Part shown: one piece after another, positions 1-12,800 of the stretch
How the letters are laid out: each line of letters begins with the position of its first letter
Numbering within the stretch: the stretch's first letter is position 1
Assembly (NCBI RefSeq): GCF_036240795.1
Contig: NZ_CP108454.1
Coordinates: forward strand, 1,612,001-1,676,000
Source: Streptomyces sp. NBC_01268
GTDB lineage: Bacteria > Actinomycetota > Actinomycetes > Streptomycetales > Streptomycetaceae
DNA: 64,000 nucleotides
Reading direction: 5' to 3'
Notes under the pieces: generated by a model
The model's input: the letters and a program-made list of their open reading frames with translations, nothing else
Told to the model about the DNA's origin: nothing
Databases searched by the model: none
Made by a program: the position numbers and the translations under genes

Positions 1-3180
<3,180 letters not shown>

Positions 3181-3311
3181 CGATGCTCCTCATGCTCGCG
3201 CCTGGGCTCTGCTCCGGCGCGACCTGGGTGCGCGGCCCTGGTCCGCCTCCCCTGATCCTCCCACGTCCCGGCGCCTGATCGATCGCCGGTCCACAGGTCG
3301 GGACGCTTATC

Positions 3312-3545
3312 TCACGTGTCGAGTGGGGTTTCGGCCAACTCCCGCGAGGGGCTCCGTCGAGCCCTCCAAGCGTCCCGGACACGGGTCCCGACGCAGTACA
3401 GGAGGAACGCTCCCCCGAGCCCGGCGACCGGATACCGGATCCATTCCGGAAGGGCGCCGAACCCGATGCGGATGAGCCCCAGCACCAGGCGCATGAGGTC
3501 CACACCCGCGTCCCACCTGGACGCGAGCAGCACGTCTCCCCCCAC
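3312..3545 (-). CDS. small membrane protein, function unknown
   Basis: A 77-aa ORF between aroC and aroE. It has no enzyme motif. Residues about 18-30 are hydrophobic, and a second segment (about 41-54, ending in FLLYCVGTRVRDAW) is a likely membrane helix followed by a basic, Arg-rich tail. The GTG at 3545 or an in-frame GTG four codons later could serve; both sit in a purine-rich stretch usable as a ribosome site. Same strand as the aro genes, so probably co-transcribed. No function can be assigned from sequence. Confidence 0.55.
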   Translation of the reverse strand: MGGDVLLASRWDAGVDLMRLVLGLIRIGFGALPEWIRYPVAGLGGAFLLYCVGTRVRDAWRARRSPSRELAETPLDT

Positions 3546-3564
3546 CGTCTCCCCCGTTCCCGCC

Positions 3565-3618
3565 GTTCCTGACGGCCTCGCCGTTCCTGACGGCTTCGCT
3601 GTTCCTGACGGCTTCGCT
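3565..3618. repeat. three 18-bp tandem repeats
   Basis: Three consecutive 18-bp units beginning GTTCCTGACGGC (3565-3582, 3583-3600, 3601-3618) lie between aroE and the small membrane ORF. The second and third units are identical and the first differs at two bases. A degenerate fourth unit starts GTTCCCGCC. No gene covers them convincingly. Confidence 0.8.
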
Positions 3619-3671
3619 GTTCCCGCCGCCCCTGCTGTGCCCGCCTTCCGGGCGGACTCTCCGCCCCCGCG

Positions 3672-4499
3672 TCAGCGCTCGGAGAGGGCCCGCTCCCCCG
3701 CCGCCCGCATCGCGGCCAGCGGCCCCGGGGCCCGCCCGGTCATCTGCTCCACCTGGAGCACCGCCTGGTGGACCAGCAGGTCGAGGCCGCCGACCACCTT
3801 GCCGCCGCGCGCCGACCAGGCGGCCGCGATCCGGGTGGGCCACGGGTCGTACAGCACGTCGAATAGGGTGCCGGGAGCGTCGGGGACGGCCGCCGCGAGG
3901 GCGTCCGTCGTCCCGGCCGGCGTGGTGGCGACGACCAGCGGGGCCGCGAAGGCCTCGGCGGCGTCCTCCCAGGCGGCGGTGCGCACGTCGACGCCGAGCC
4001 GCTCGCCCCAGCCGCGCATCTCCTCCGCGCGCGCCTCGCTGCGTACGTAGGCGGTGACGGGCCCCGAGCAGATCCTGGCCAGCGCGGCCAGCGCCGAGGA
4101 GGCGGTGGCGCCCGCGCCGAGGATCGCGGCCGAATCGACCTTCTCGACGGCCCGCTCCCGCAGGGCGGCGACGATGCCGGGGATGTCGGTGTTGTCGCCG
4201 ACCCGCCGCCCGTCCTCGGTGAAGACGACCGTGTTGACCGCCTCGACCGAGGCCGCCACGTCGGTGACCTCGTCGAGCAGCGGCATGATCGCCCGCTTGA
4301 GCGGCATCGTGAGCGAGAGCCCCGCCCACGACGCGTCGAGCTCCGCCACGAACCCGGGGAGCGCGACCTCGTCCACCTCGAAGCGGTCGTACGACCAGTC
4401 GTCGAGGCCGAGCTCCCGGTACGCGGCCCGGTGCAGCACCGGGGAGAGCGAGTGGGCGATGGGCGAGCCGAGGACGGCCGCCCGCCGTCGGAAGGTCAT
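3672..4499 (-). CDS. aroE: shikimate dehydrogenase
   Basis: NADPH-dependent reduction of 3-dehydroshikimate to shikimate. The 275-aa product shows the N-terminal substrate domain SPIAHSLSPVLHRAAY, the catalytic Lys in LTMPLKRA (a variant of the usual NVTxPxK), the GDNTD aspartate motif and a Rossmann GAGATASSALAAL turn near residue 130. The YDPWPT segment and a final QMTGR-like helix are typical. ATG at 4499 lies one base after the mltG stop, indicating co-transcription with mltG. Confidence 0.94.
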   Translation of the reverse strand: MTFRRRAAVLGSPIAHSLSPVLHRAAYRELGLDDWSYDRFEVDEVALPGFVAELDASWAGLSLTMPLKRAIMPLLDEVTDVAASVEAVNTVVFTEDGRRVGDNTDIPGIVAALRERAVEKVDSAAILGAGATASSALAALARICSGPVTAYVRSEARAEEMRGWGERLGVDVRTAAWEDAAEAFAAPLVVATTPAGTTDALAAAVPDAPGTLFDVLYDPWPTRIAAAWSARGGKVVGGLDLLVHQAVLQVEQMTGRAPGPLAAMRAAGERALSER

Positions 4500-4500
4500 C

Positions 4501-6366
4501 TCAGTTCCCTGCGTTGAACTTCTCGACGAGCCGGTCGTGCTCGGCGAGCGTCTTGGCGAATTCGGTCTTGTTCATGCCGTCCGTGGCGACGAAGTACATC
4601 CAGCCGTCCTTCGTCGGGTTGAGGGCGGCGGTCACCGCCTCGACGCCCGGGTTGCCGATCGGTCCCGGCGTGAGGCCCCGGTGCTTGTACGTGTTGTACG
4701 GGTCGGGGTTGGTGAGGACTTCCTTCCGGGTGATCTTGATCTTGCTCTGACCCATCAGGTAGTTGTACGACGAGTCGAACTGGAGCAGCTGGAAGGTCTC
4801 CTTGTTGTCCGGCTGGAGACGGTTGTAGATGACCTCGGCCATCTTCGTGAAGTCGTCGTGCGTCTTGCCCTCGGCCTGGACCAGGCTCGCGACCGTGAGC
4901 AGCTCCCACGGGCCCTTCAGCCCGAGCTGGCGCGACTTCGCCTCCAGGTCCAGCTTTCCGTACTCCTCGTTGGACCGCGCGACCATCTTCCGCAGTACGT
5001 CCTCGGGTTTGTTGCCCTTGGCGACCGGGTAGCTGGCCGGGAAGAGGAAGCCCTCCAGGGGGTCCTTGACGTCGGCGTGGTTCTTCGCCCAGTCCGGCAG
5101 GCCGAGCGAGCCCGCCTGCTTGAAGGCGGTCTCCTTCGTGGTGCCGGGCTTGAGGTCGAGGCGCTTGTCGATCTCGGCGTAGACCCAGGAGTTGCGGCGG
5201 CCCTCGGGGATGACGAAGTTGGCCTTGCTCGACGGGCTGAGCATCAGCGCGACGGCGCTCTCCGCCGACATCCCCTTCTTCATCGTGTAGACGCCGTCCT
5301 GGATGGCGACGCCCTTGGGGTTCTTCTGCTGGGCGGAGACGAAGGCGTCGACGCTCTTGACGACGCCCGCCTTCTTGAGGATGTTGCCGATGTCGTAGCC
5401 GAGGGCGCCGCGCGGGATCTCGATCTGGACGGATCCGCTGCCCTCGCCCGCGAAGTCGGGCGCCGCACCGAACTGGCCCTGCCAGAACTGGTAGCCGAAG
5501 TAGCCGATGCCGCCGACGCCGCCGCCGATGACGAGCGCCACGACCAGGCAGGCCATGCCGTTCTTGGCCTTGCGGCCCTTCTTCTTGCCCTTGCCGCCCC
5601 GGCGGTTGCCGCGGCGCCCGGCCGGCTCGTCCTCGTACTCGTCGTCGTACGCCTCGTCGTCGTACGCGTCCGCGTCCGTCGCCGTGTCACCGTCGTCCGC
5701 ACGGCCACGGTCGCGACGCCCTCGGCGTCCGAGCCGCTCGTCGGCCCGCCCGTCCTGCCGGTCGTCCGGCCGGTCGTCCTCGCCGGTGAAGAACGGGTGG
5801 TCCTCCTCCGGCTCCTGCTGCGCCTCCGCCTCCCAGTCGGTCACCGGCTGGGGCGGGACCTGACGCCGGCCCGGGGGCTGCGGCGGCGGGTACGCCTCGG
5901 GGGTGCCGTAGAGGTCGGGCTGCTGGCCGCCGTACGGATCGGCGGGAGGGGCGTTGTACGGCATCGCCGCCTGGCCCGTCTCCCAGGTGCCGTCGTACTG
6001 CTGTGCGGGATACCCGGGCGTGTCGTACCCGCCCGGGTTCCCGTACTGCTGTTCGCCGTAAGCCTGCGGATAGTAAGGCTGCTGGGGCTGCTGCTGAGGC
6101 TGCTGCTGATAGGCGCCGCCGCCACCGTAGGTCTGCCCGTACGGATCCTGCTGCCCCTGGTACGCCTGCTGCTCCGGGTACGCCTGCTGGCCCTGGTGAC
6201 CGGGATGCCCCTGGTGACCGGGATGGCCCTGGTGCTGCTGGTGCTGCCCGTACTGCTGCTGCGCCTGCTGCGGGTACTGCTGCTGGCCTTCCCACCCCTG
6301 GTCCCCGTACAGGGGATCCGTGGGGTGCCACGGTTCGGAGCCCGGGCTCCGGCCATACTCAGTCAT
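4501..6366 (-). CDS. mltG: endolytic murein transglycosylase MltG with long cytoplasmic extension
   Basis: Membrane-anchored lytic transglycosylase that cleaves nascent glycan strands and terminates their elongation. Of 621 residues, about 1-180 are Gln/Tyr/Pro/Gly-rich low complexity, about 185-250 are acidic, about 250-268 are strongly basic (RRGGKGKKKGRKAK) and about 270-292 form the single membrane helix. The outer part is a LysM-like segment then the YceG domain, with the likely catalytic Glu in SLVQAEGKTHDDF and downstream AEVIYNRL and TPGPIGNPGVEA. The extension greatly exceeds the roughly 340-aa E. coli protein; long disordered extensions are usual in Streptomyces. It sits between ruvX and aroE. 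Confidence 0.93.
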   Translation of the reverse strand: MTEYGRSPGSEPWHPTDPLYGDQGWEGQQQYPQQAQQQYGQHQQHQGHPGHQGHPGHQGQQAYPEQQAYQGQQDPYGQTYGGGGAYQQQPQQQPQQPYYPQAYGEQQYGNPGGYDTPGYPAQQYDGTWETGQAAMPYNAPPADPYGGQQPDLYGTPEAYPPPQPPGRRQVPPQPVTDWEAEAQQEPEEDHPFFTGEDDRPDDRQDGRADERLGRRGRRDRGRADDGDTATDADAYDDEAYDDEYEDEPAGRRGNRRGGKGKKKGRKAKNGMACLVVALVIGGGVGGIGYFGYQFWQGQFGAAPDFAGEGSGSVQIEIPRGALGYDIGNILKKAGVVKSVDAFVSAQQKNPKGVAIQDGVYTMKKGMSAESAVALMLSPSSKANFVIPEGRRNSWVYAEIDKRLDLKPGTTKETAFKQAGSLGLPDWAKNHADVKDPLEGFLFPASYPVAKGNKPEDVLRKMVARSNEEYGKLDLEAKSRQLGLKGPWELLTVASLVQAEGKTHDDFTKMAEVIYNRLQPDNKETFQLLQFDSSYNYLMGQSKIKITRKEVLTNPDPYNTYKHRGLTPGPIGNPGVEAVTAALNPTKDGWMYFVATDGMNKTEFAKTLAEHDRLVEKFNAGN

Positions 6367-6467
6367 CGATCCCCAAACAGCCGCGAGGCTTCCGGACGAT
6401 CCGCCTCTACGTAGTGCGGCAGCTGTTCGAACACCGCCGCATCGCGCGGAACGTTACCGTATCGCGA

Positions 6468-6938
6468 TCAGATGACCACTTCGACGCCCTCGCCGGGCGG
6501 ATTACCTGATACCCGTTCGGACTCAAGAGCGTTCTGAAGGATGATCACAGCGGCGGCCTGGTCGATGACGGACCGCCCCTTCTTGGCCTTCACCCCGGAG
6601 GCCCGCAGCCCCTGGGTCGCCGTCACCGTGGTCATCCGCTCGTCGACCAGCCGGACCGGCACCGGGGCGATGCCCTTGGCCATCTCCCCGGCGAAGGCCC
6701 GGACCTTGGTCGCGGCCGGACCCTCCCGCCCGCTGAGCGAGCGGGGCAGGCCCACGACGACCTCGATCGGCTCGTACTCCTCGACGATCTGGCGCAGCCG
6801 CCGGTGGGCGGCCGGGACGTCACGTCCCGGCACGGTCTCCACCGGCGTGGCGAGGACCCCGTCGGGGTCGCACGAGGCGACCCCGATCCGGGCGTCCCCG
6901 ACGTCGACCGCGATCCGGCGTCCGCGACGCATCGTCAC
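6468..6938 (-). CDS. ruvX: putative Holliday junction resolvase / pre-16S rRNA nuclease YqgF
   Basis: RNase H-fold nuclease of the YqgF/RuvX family; the E. coli member trims pre-16S rRNA, and a junction-resolvase role has been proposed. The 156-aa product has the metal-site motifs [13 protein letters not shown] (first Asp), [14 protein letters not shown] (second acidic region) and DERMTTVTA, and a last Asp in [13 protein letters not shown] at 6938 overlaps the alaS stop as GTGA; an in-frame ATG two codons later is an alternative. alaS-ruvX-mltG-aroE is a frequent actinobacterial order. Confidence 0.93.
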   Translation of the reverse strand: MTMRRGRRIAVDVGDARIGVASCDPDGVLATPVETVPGRDVPAAHRRLRQIVEEYEPIEVVVGLPRSLSGREGPAATKVRAFAGEMAKGIAPVPVRLVDERMTTVTATQGLRASGVKAKKGRSVIDQAAAVIILQNALESERVSGNPPGEGVEVVI

Positions 6939-9604
6939 GCGGTCTCCGTCACGAGACGCTCGACGGCCTCGATGGCCTCGCCGACGGCCTGCGGGTTCTG
7001 ACCGCCGCCCTGGGCGACGTCGGGCTTGCCGCCACCGCCGCCACCGAGGGTCTTGGCCGCGGTGCGGACCAGCTCGCCCGCCTTGAGACCACGCTCACGG
7101 GCGGCCTCGTTGGTGGCGATGACCGTCAGCGGCTTGCCGTTGACGGTGGTGAACAGGGCCACGACCACCGGACGGTCCGAGGGGATGCGTCCCCGCACGT
7201 CGAGGACCAGCTTGCGCAGGTCGTCGGCGCCGGTGCCGTCCGGGACCTGGCCGGTGACCAGGGCGACGCCGCGGACGTCCTTGGCGGAGTCGACCAGACC
7301 GGCGGCGGCCTGCAGGACCTTCTCCGCGCGGAACTTCTCGATCTCCTTCTCGGCGTCCTTCAGCTTGCCGAGCATCGCGGAGACCTTCTCCGGCAGCTCC
7401 TCCGGGCGGCCCTTGACCAGCTCCTGGAGCTGGGCGACGACCGTGTGCTCACGGGCGAGGAAGTTGTACGCGTCGACGCCGACGAGGGCCTCGACACGGC
7501 GCACGCCGGAACCGATGGACGACTCGCCGAGCAGCTTCACCAGACCCAGCTGGGCGGTGTTGTGCACGTGCGTACCGCCGCACAGTTCCTTGGAGAAGTC
7601 GCCGATGGTCACGACGCGGACCTTCTCGCCGTACTTCTCGCCGAACTCGGCGATGGCGCCCTGGCGCTTCGCCTCGTCGATCGGCATGACCTCGGCGTGG
7701 ACCTCCAGCTCGCGCGAGAGGACCTCGTTGATCTTCTGCTCGACGTCGGTCAGGACCGCGCCGGGCACGGCGTTCGGCGAGCCGAAGTCGAAGCGGAAGC
7801 GGCCCGGCGAGTTCTCCGAACCGGCCTGGGCGGCCGTCGGGCCGAGCGCGTCGCGCAGCGCCTGGTGGGTCAGGTGGGTGGCCGAGTGGGCGCGGGCGAT
7901 GGCCCGGCGGCGCCGGACGTCGATGGCGGCGTAGGCGGTGGCGCCCACGGTCACCTCGCCGACCTGCACCGAACCCTTGTGCACGGAGACGCCGGGGACC
8001 GGCTGCTGCACGTCGCGGATCTCGATGACCGCGCCGGAGTGCAGCTTGATGCGGCCCTGGTCGGCGAGCTGGCCGCCGCCCTCGGCGTAGAACGGGGTGC
8101 GGTCCAGGACGACCTCGACCTCGTCGCCCTCCGAAGCGGCCGGCGAGGGGACGCCGTTGACCAGCAGGCCGACGACGGTGGTCTCGCCCTCGGTGTTGGT
8201 GTAGCCGGTGAACTCGGTGGCGCCGTTGCCGTCGGCGATCTCGCGGTACGCGGTGACGTCGGCGTGGCCGGTCTTCTTGGCCAGGGCGTCGGCCTTGGCG
8301 CGGTCCCGCTGCTCCTTCATGAGGCGGCGGAAACCCTCCTCGTCCACGGACAGCCCCTGCTCGGCGGCCATCTCGAGGGTGAGGTCGATCGGGAAGCCCC
8401 AGGTGTCGTGGAGCAGGAACGCCTTGTCGCCCGACAGGATCGTGCCGCCGGCGGACTTGGTCTCGGTGACCGCGGTGTCGAGGATGTTCGTGCCGCCCTT
8501 GAGGGCCTTGAGGAACGCGGCCTCCTCGGCGAGCGCGACGGTCTCGATGCGCTTGCGGTCGGTGACCAGCTCCGGGTACTGCTCGCCCATCGTGTCGATC
8601 ACGGTGTCGACGAGCTCCTGCACGACCGGGCCGGTGGCGCCGAGCAGACGCATGTTGCGCACGGCGCGGCGCATGATGCGGCGCAGCACGTAGCCACGGC
8701 CCTCGTTGCCGGGGGTGACACCGTCGCCGATGAGCATCACGGAGGTGCGCATGTGGTCGGCGACCACACGCAGCGACACGTCGCTGTCGTGGGCCTTGCC
8801 GTAGGCGACGCCGGTCAGCTGGGTGGCCTTGTCGATGACGACCTGGAGGGTGTCGGTCTCGTACATGTTCTGCACGCCCTGCAGGATCATCGCGAGGCGC
8901 TCGAGACCGAGACCGGTGTCGATGTTCTTCGACGGCAGCTCGCCGAGGATCGGGAAGTCGTCCTTCCCGGTGCCCTCGCCGCGCTCGTACTGCATGAAGA
9001 CCAGGTTCCAGATCTCCACGTAGCGCTCGTCGTTGACGGCCGGGCCGCCCTCGACGCCGAACTCCGGACCGCGGTCGTAGTTGATCTCGGAGCAGGGGCC
9101 GCAGGGGCCGGGGACGCCCATGGACCAGTAGTTGTCCTTCTTGCCGAGGCGCTGGATGCGCTCGGCCGGGACGCCGACGACGTCGCGCCAGATCTGCTCG
9201 GCCTCGTCGTCCTCCTGGTAGACGGTGATCCAGAGCTTCTCCGGCTCCAGCCCGTAGCCGCCGTGCTCGACCGGGGTGGTCAGCAGCTCCCAGGCCAGCT
9301 TGATGGCGCCTTCCTTGAAGTAGTCGCCGAAGGAGAAGTTGCCGCACATCTGGAAGAACGTGCCGTGCCGGGTGGTCTTGCCGACCTCCTCGATGTCCGG
9401 CGTGCGGACACACTTCTGCACGCTGGAGGCGCGCGAGAAGGGCGGCTTGACCTCACCCAGGAAGTAGGGCTTGAACGGCACCATGCCGGCGGGGACGAGC
9501 AGCAGAGTCGGGTCGTCCGCGATGAGCGACGCCGAAGGGACGACGGTGTGCCCGCGCTCCTCGAAGAAGCTCAGCCAGCGGCGGCGGATTTCAGCCGACT
9601 CCAT
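6935..9604 (-). CDS. alaS: alanyl-tRNA synthetase
   Basis: Charges tRNA-Ala in the cytoplasm and edits mischarged Ser and Gly. The 889-aa length is normal. The class II catalytic core occupies roughly residues 1-440 ([42 protein letters not shown]). The editing domain shows the zinc ligands [11 protein letters not shown] and [13 protein letters not shown], and the C-terminal DHHA1 domain ends in a Gly-rich loop [18 protein letters not shown] at 9604 overlaps the stop of the upstream DUF6167 gene by one base. Confidence 0.98.
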   Translation of the reverse strand: MESAEIRRRWLSFFEERGHTVVPSASLIADDPTLLLVPAGMVPFKPYFLGEVKPPFSRASSVQKCVRTPDIEEVGKTTRHGTFFQMCGNFSFGDYFKEGAIKLAWELLTTPVEHGGYGLEPEKLWITVYQEDDEAEQIWRDVVGVPAERIQRLGKKDNYWSMGVPGPCGPCSEINYDRGPEFGVEGGPAVNDERYVEIWNLVFMQYERGEGTGKDDFPILGELPSKNIDTGLGLERLAMILQGVQNMYETDTLQVVIDKATQLTGVAYGKAHDSDVSLRVVADHMRTSVMLIGDGVTPGNEGRGYVLRRIMRRAVRNMRLLGATGPVVQELVDTVIDTMGEQYPELVTDRKRIETVALAEEAAFLKALKGGTNILDTAVTETKSAGGTILSGDKAFLLHDTWGFPIDLTLEMAAEQGLSVDEEGFRRLMKEQRDRAKADALAKKTGHADVTAYREIADGNGATEFTGYTNTEGETTVVGLLVNGVPSPAASEGDEVEVVLDRTPFYAEGGGQLADQGRIKLHSGAVIEIRDVQQPVPGVSVHKGSVQVGEVTVGATAYAAIDVRRRRAIARAHSATHLTHQALRDALGPTAAQAGSENSPGRFRFDFGSPNAVPGAVLTDVEQKINEVLSRELEVHAEVMPIDEAKRQGAIAEFGEKYGEKVRVVTIGDFSKELCGGTHVHNTAQLGLVKLLGESSIGSGVRRVEALVGVDAYNFLAREHTVVAQLQELVKGRPEELPEKVSAMLGKLKDAEKEIEKFRAEKVLQAAAGLVDSAKDVRGVALVTGQVPDGTGADDLRKLVLDVRGRIPSDRPVVVALFTTVNGKPLTVIATNEAARERGLKAGELVRTAAKTLGGGGGGKPDVAQGGGQNPQAVGEAIEAVERLVTETA

Positions 9605-9954
9605 CAGTGGTCCTCATTCCGGTTGTACGAAAACGAATACGGGGTGGTCGTGCCGGGGTCCGCGAGCGGTCCGAGCGCGGGCCTGCGGCGCGGCGCGGGG
9701 AGCTCGTGGCCGGGGTCCTGGTCCGCCGGGGCGTCCAGGCCGAGTGCCGAGCCGAGCTCGGCCTCGCGCTGCAGCATGCCCGCCCTCACGTCGAGGGCGA
9801 AGTCCTTGAGCCGGTGGCCGGTCTCGATCGCCTTGTCCGCAGCCTGGGCGGCGAGGCTCTCGGGGGTCAGCTGCTTGAGCTTGCGGTTGACCTTGGTGGT
9901 GGCCCAGACGCCGGCGGCCGCGCCGGCGGTGAACCAGAACGTACGGCGGAACAT
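9604..9954 (-). CDS. DUF6167-type small protein
   Basis: 116 aa, starting [20 protein letters not shown]: a short basic N-terminus then one hydrophobic segment, likely a membrane anchor or signal-anchor, followed by a helical [18 protein letters not shown] stretch and a disordered Pro/Arg-rich tail. I recognise this as the actinobacterial family placed between alaS and the DUF948 gene; its function is unknown. The ATG at 9954 lies 5 nt after the DUF948 stop, so the three genes form one unit with alaS. Confidence 0.8.
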   Translation of the reverse strand: MFRRTFWFTAGAAAGVWATTKVNRKLKQLTPESLAAQAADKAIETGHRLKDFALDVRAGMLQREAELGSALGLDAPADQDPGHELPAPRRRPALGPLADPGTTTPYSFSYNRNEDH

Positions 9955-9959
9955 CGTGC

Positions 9960-10391
9960 TCAGCCCTTCTGCTTCCGGCGCCTCGCGGACGGCACGGTAC
10001 GACCGACGATCACAGTACGCGGGTCGGGCGCGGGTGGCGCGTCCTGGCGGCCTCGGCCCAGTGCCCTGCGCACCCCGTAGCCGAAGGCCGCGACCTTGAC
10101 CAGGGGGCCGCCGAAGGTGGAGGCGACGGTGGTGGACAGCGCCGAGGCGTTGGAGGTGACCTCCTGGACGTCCGAGGCGATCGCGTCGACCCGGTCGAGC
10201 TGGGTCTGCGCGGAGCGCACGGTCGCGGAGGCGTCGGCGAGCAGCGGGACGGCCTGTTCGGTCACGTCCGCCACCAGCTTGGTGGTCGCCTTGAGCGTCT
10301 GCGCCAGCCTCACCAGCACCACGGCGAGGAAGGAGACCAGGATCGCCCAGAACACGGCCACCAGGATCCCGGCTACCTCTCCACCGGTCAC
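9960..10391 (-). CDS. DUF948 membrane protein
   Basis: 143 aa. Residues about 5-28 (GILVAVFWAILVSFLAVVLV) form one membrane helix. The following about 70 residues (LKATTKLVADVTEQAVPLL onward) form a long amphipathic coiled-coil-like helix typical of DUF948 proteins, ending in a basic tail. Function unknown; some relatives are annotated as general stress proteins. GTG at 10391 follows a promoter-like TAGGGT at 10467-10472 (minus strand), making it the probable first gene of the alaS transcription unit. Confidence 0.8.
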   Translation of the reverse strand: MTGGEVAGILVAVFWAILVSFLAVVLVRLAQTLKATTKLVADVTEQAVPLLADASATVRSAQTQLDRVDAIASDVQEVTSNASALSTTVASTFGGPLVKVAAFGYGVRRALGRGRQDAPPAPDPRTVIVGRTVPSARRRKQKG

Positions 10392-10540
10392 TCCGCACCG
10401 CTCTCTGCTGTCGCTCTTGCCATCGGGCCTCCGACGGGCGTCGGACCCTTGTTTACCAGTCCTCCGACCCTATCGCGCCGGAGCTCTTCCGCCGTACCGC
10501 ATAAGGGCTTGCGGGAGGGGAGTTGCACCGGTCCGATTGT

Positions 10541-10570
10541 ACGGAGCGCGCGCGGGTGAGTACGCTCCGT
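10541..10570. promoter_or_regulatory. inverted repeat upstream of the regulator-like ATPase
   Basis: ACGGAGCG (10541-10548) and CGCTCCGT (10563-10570) are exact inverted copies separated by 14 nt, ending 5 nt before the ATG at 10576. They could form an operator or a leader hairpin sequestering the ribosome site; sequence alone cannot tell which. Confidence 0.45.
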
Positions 10571-10575
10571 GTCCC

Positions 10576-12744
10576 ATGCGACGGAGCAATCTCCCTGCGG
10601 AGCTCAACCGGTTCGTGGGCCGGGCCGCGGAACAGGACGAACTGGCCCGCCTCATCGAGGAGTTCCGCCTGGTCACGGTCGTCGGCGTGGGCGGGGTCGG
10701 CAAGACTCGGCTGGTCCTGCGCACCGCGGCGGCCGTGCAGAAACGCTACGCCGACGGCGTCCGGCTCGCGGAGCTCTCCGCCCTGCGCGATCCGGAGCTG
10801 GTGGCCCACGCCCTGGTCGAGTCCCTCGGTCTGACCGACCACACCCTGCGCGGCCCGCGGGAGGTGCTGACCGAGCATCTGGCGGAGCTGCGGCTGCTGC
10901 TCGTCGTCGACGGCTTCGAGCACCTGGTGGAGGAGTGCGCGGGGCTGCTGCGGGAGTTGCTGCGCGGCTGCCCCGGGCTCACGGTCCTGGCGGTGGGGCG
11001 CCGGCCGCTGCGGGTGGACGGCGAGGCCGTGCTGGCGCTCGCGCCGATGGACGAGGCCGACGCGGTGGCGCTGCTCACCGAGCGGGCGGCGGAGTCGGCG
11101 GGGCGGCACGCGCTGGGTGCGCCCGGGCCGGTGCGGGAGCTGTGCCGGCGCCTGGACGGGATCCCGCTCGCGCTGGAACTGGCGGCCGGGCGCCTGCCGC
11201 TGCTCTCGGTGGAGCAGGTGCTGCAGCGGCTCGACGACCGGTTCCGGCTGCTCGACGGCGGTCGGCGCGGGGCGCTGCCACGGCACCGGACGCTGCGCAC
11301 GGCGATCGGCTGGAGCCATGAGCTGTGCACCCCGGAGGAGCGGCTGCTCTGGGCGCGCCTCTCGGTGTTCTCGGGCCCGTTCGACCTGGAGGCGGTGGAG
11401 TACGTCTGCTCGGGGCCCGAGTTGCCGGTGGAGCGGGTGCTCGACGTGCTCGGCGGGCTGCTGTCGCAGTCGCTGGTGGCGCGGGAGGAGTCGGCGGCGG
11501 GGCCGCGCTTCCGGATGCTGGACACGGTCGCGGCGTACGGGGCGGAGTGGCTGGCGGCGCTCGACGACACGGAGCGGATGCGCCGTCGGCACCGTGACTG
11601 GTACATGGGGCTCGCGACCTGGTGCGAGCTGGAGTGGTTCAGTCCCCGGCAGGCGGAGGTGGCGGCGGCCACGGACGTGGCGCTGCCGAACCTGCGGGCG
11701 GCGCTGGAGCTGTGCCTGGAGTCGGCCGAGGACGTCGCGCTCGCCCAGCACCTGGCGGGCACGCTCTGGTTCTACTGGGCGGGGTGCGGGCGCCTGTCGG
11801 AGGGGCGGCACTGGCTCGACCGGGCGCTGGGCGCGGGCCCGGCGGGCGCGGAGCACGAGGACGCGCGGCTGAAGGCGTTGTGGGTGCTGGGGTACGTGGC
11901 GATCCTGCAGGGGGATCCGACGGCGGCGGTGGCGGCGCTGCACGAGTGTGGTGAGCGGGCCCGCGCCACGGGCAACGCGCTGGCGGAGGCGTACGCGACG
12001 CACCGGATGGGGTGTCTGGCGCTGTTGTCGGACGACATGCCGCGGGCCGAGGAGCTGATCGGGCGGGCCCTGGAGGCGTACCGGGAGCAGGGCGAGTTGA
12101 ACAGCAACGTGCTGATGGGCCAGGTCGAGCTGGCGATGGCGCGGGCGTTCCAGGGGGATCTGGAGGGCGCGGTCGCGCTGTGCGCGGAGGTCCGGGAGAT
12201 CTGCGAGGAGCGGGGCGAGCGGTGGACGCGGGCGTACGCGCTCTACGTGCTGGGGTACGCGGCGCTGACGGAGGGGGATCCGGCGCGGGCGCGGGAGCTG
12301 CTCGCCGAGTGCGTCACCATCGACCACGCCTTCCACGACCTGGTGGGTCTGGTGCTGGCGATCGAGCTGCTCGCGCTGGTGCGGGCGGCCGAGGGGGACG
12401 TGCGGGAGGCGGCGGTGCTCCAGGGTGCGGCGACGCCGATGTGGGACTCGGTGGGGCTGCCGTTGTTCGGCTCGGGCCATTTCAACGGTCCGCGGGCCCT
12501 GTGCGAGCGGCAGGCGGGCGAGGCGCTGGGCGGAGAGGGCTACGGGGCCGCGTTCCGGGAGGGGCAGGCGCTGTCGCTGGAAGAGGCGGTGGACCGGGCG
12601 CTCGCCGAGCGTCGGGATCCGGCCATGATCGGCAGCCCGGGCGGGGCGGCGGCGCCGCGGCCGTTCCGCACCGCGCGGACACCGGCCCCGGACACGCGGA
12701 AGCCCCCCGGACACGCGGAAGCCCGCCGGCTCCCCCATCGGTAA
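10576..12744 (+). CDS. STAND/AfsR-LuxR-like ATPase with TPR region, lacking a DNA-binding domain
   Basis: 722 aa. The N-terminus NLPAELNRFVGRAAEQDELA and Walker A GVGGVGKTRL (about residues 38-47) begin an NB-ARC/STAND ATPase like those in SARP and large LuxR regulators. LLLVVDGFEHL is Walker B and RLDGIPLALELAAGRL the GxP motif. From about residue 370 come TPR-like helices. Relatives usually have a BTAD/winged-helix N-terminus or a LuxR C-terminus; here the chain stops about 25 residues after SLEEAVDRALAERRD, where LuxR HTH domains normally begin. ATG at 10576 is the first Met before the motif. The last codons overlap the rpsD terminator. It may act through protein contacts or be a truncated regulator. 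Confidence 0.85.
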   Translation: MRRSNLPAELNRFVGRAAEQDELARLIEEFRLVTVVGVGGVGKTRLVLRTAAAVQKRYADGVRLAELSALRDPELVAHALVESLGLTDHTLRGPREVLTEHLAELRLLLVVDGFEHLVEECAGLLRELLRGCPGLTVLAVGRRPLRVDGEAVLALAPMDEADAVALLTERAAESAGRHALGAPGPVRELCRRLDGIPLALELAAGRLPLLSVEQVLQRLDDRFRLLDGGRRGALPRHRTLRTAIGWSHELCTPEERLLWARLSVFSGPFDLEAVEYVCSGPELPVERVLDVLGGLLSQSLVAREESAAGPRFRMLDTVAAYGAEWLAALDDTERMRRRHRDWYMGLATWCELEWFSPRQAEVAAATDVALPNLRAALELCLESAEDVALAQHLAGTLWFYWAGCGRLSEGRHWLDRALGAGPAGAEHEDARLKALWVLGYVAILQGDPTAAVAALHECGERARATGNALAEAYATHRMGCLALLSDDMPRAEELIGRALEAYREQGELNSNVLMGQVELAMARAFQGDLEGAVALCAEVREICEERGERWTRAYALYVLGYAALTEGDPARARELLAECVTIDHAFHDLVGLVLAIELLALVRAAEGDVREAAVLQGAATPMWDSVGLPLFGSGHFNGPRALCERQAGEALGGEGYGAAFREGQALSLEEAVDRALAERRDPAMIGSPGGAAAPRPFRTARTPAPDTRKPPGHAEARRLPHR

Positions 12745-12764
12745 GGGTGGGGAAGCGGCGGGCT
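12720..12764. terminator. bidirectional hairpin terminator
   Basis: AGCCCGCCG (12720-12728) pairs exactly with CGGCGGGCT (12756-12764), with an inner CCCC/GGGG extension. It serves the convergent ATPase gene (plus) and rpsD (minus). The ATPase TAA (12742-12744) lies inside the loop. Confidence 0.75.
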
Positions 12765-12800
12765 GAACACCGCGGGGGTGGTACTACGCCGTTGCCGAAA

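Noticed and set aside
3565..3618. Protein-coding repeat in the aroE upstream frame
   Set aside because: The minus-strand reading gives VRNSEA-type repeats with no start, ribosome site or family support.
7445..10099. An 884-codon plus-strand frame antisense to alaS
   Set aside because: Low-complexity Gly/Val/Asp/Leu composition with no family resemblance; alaS on the other strand is unambiguous.
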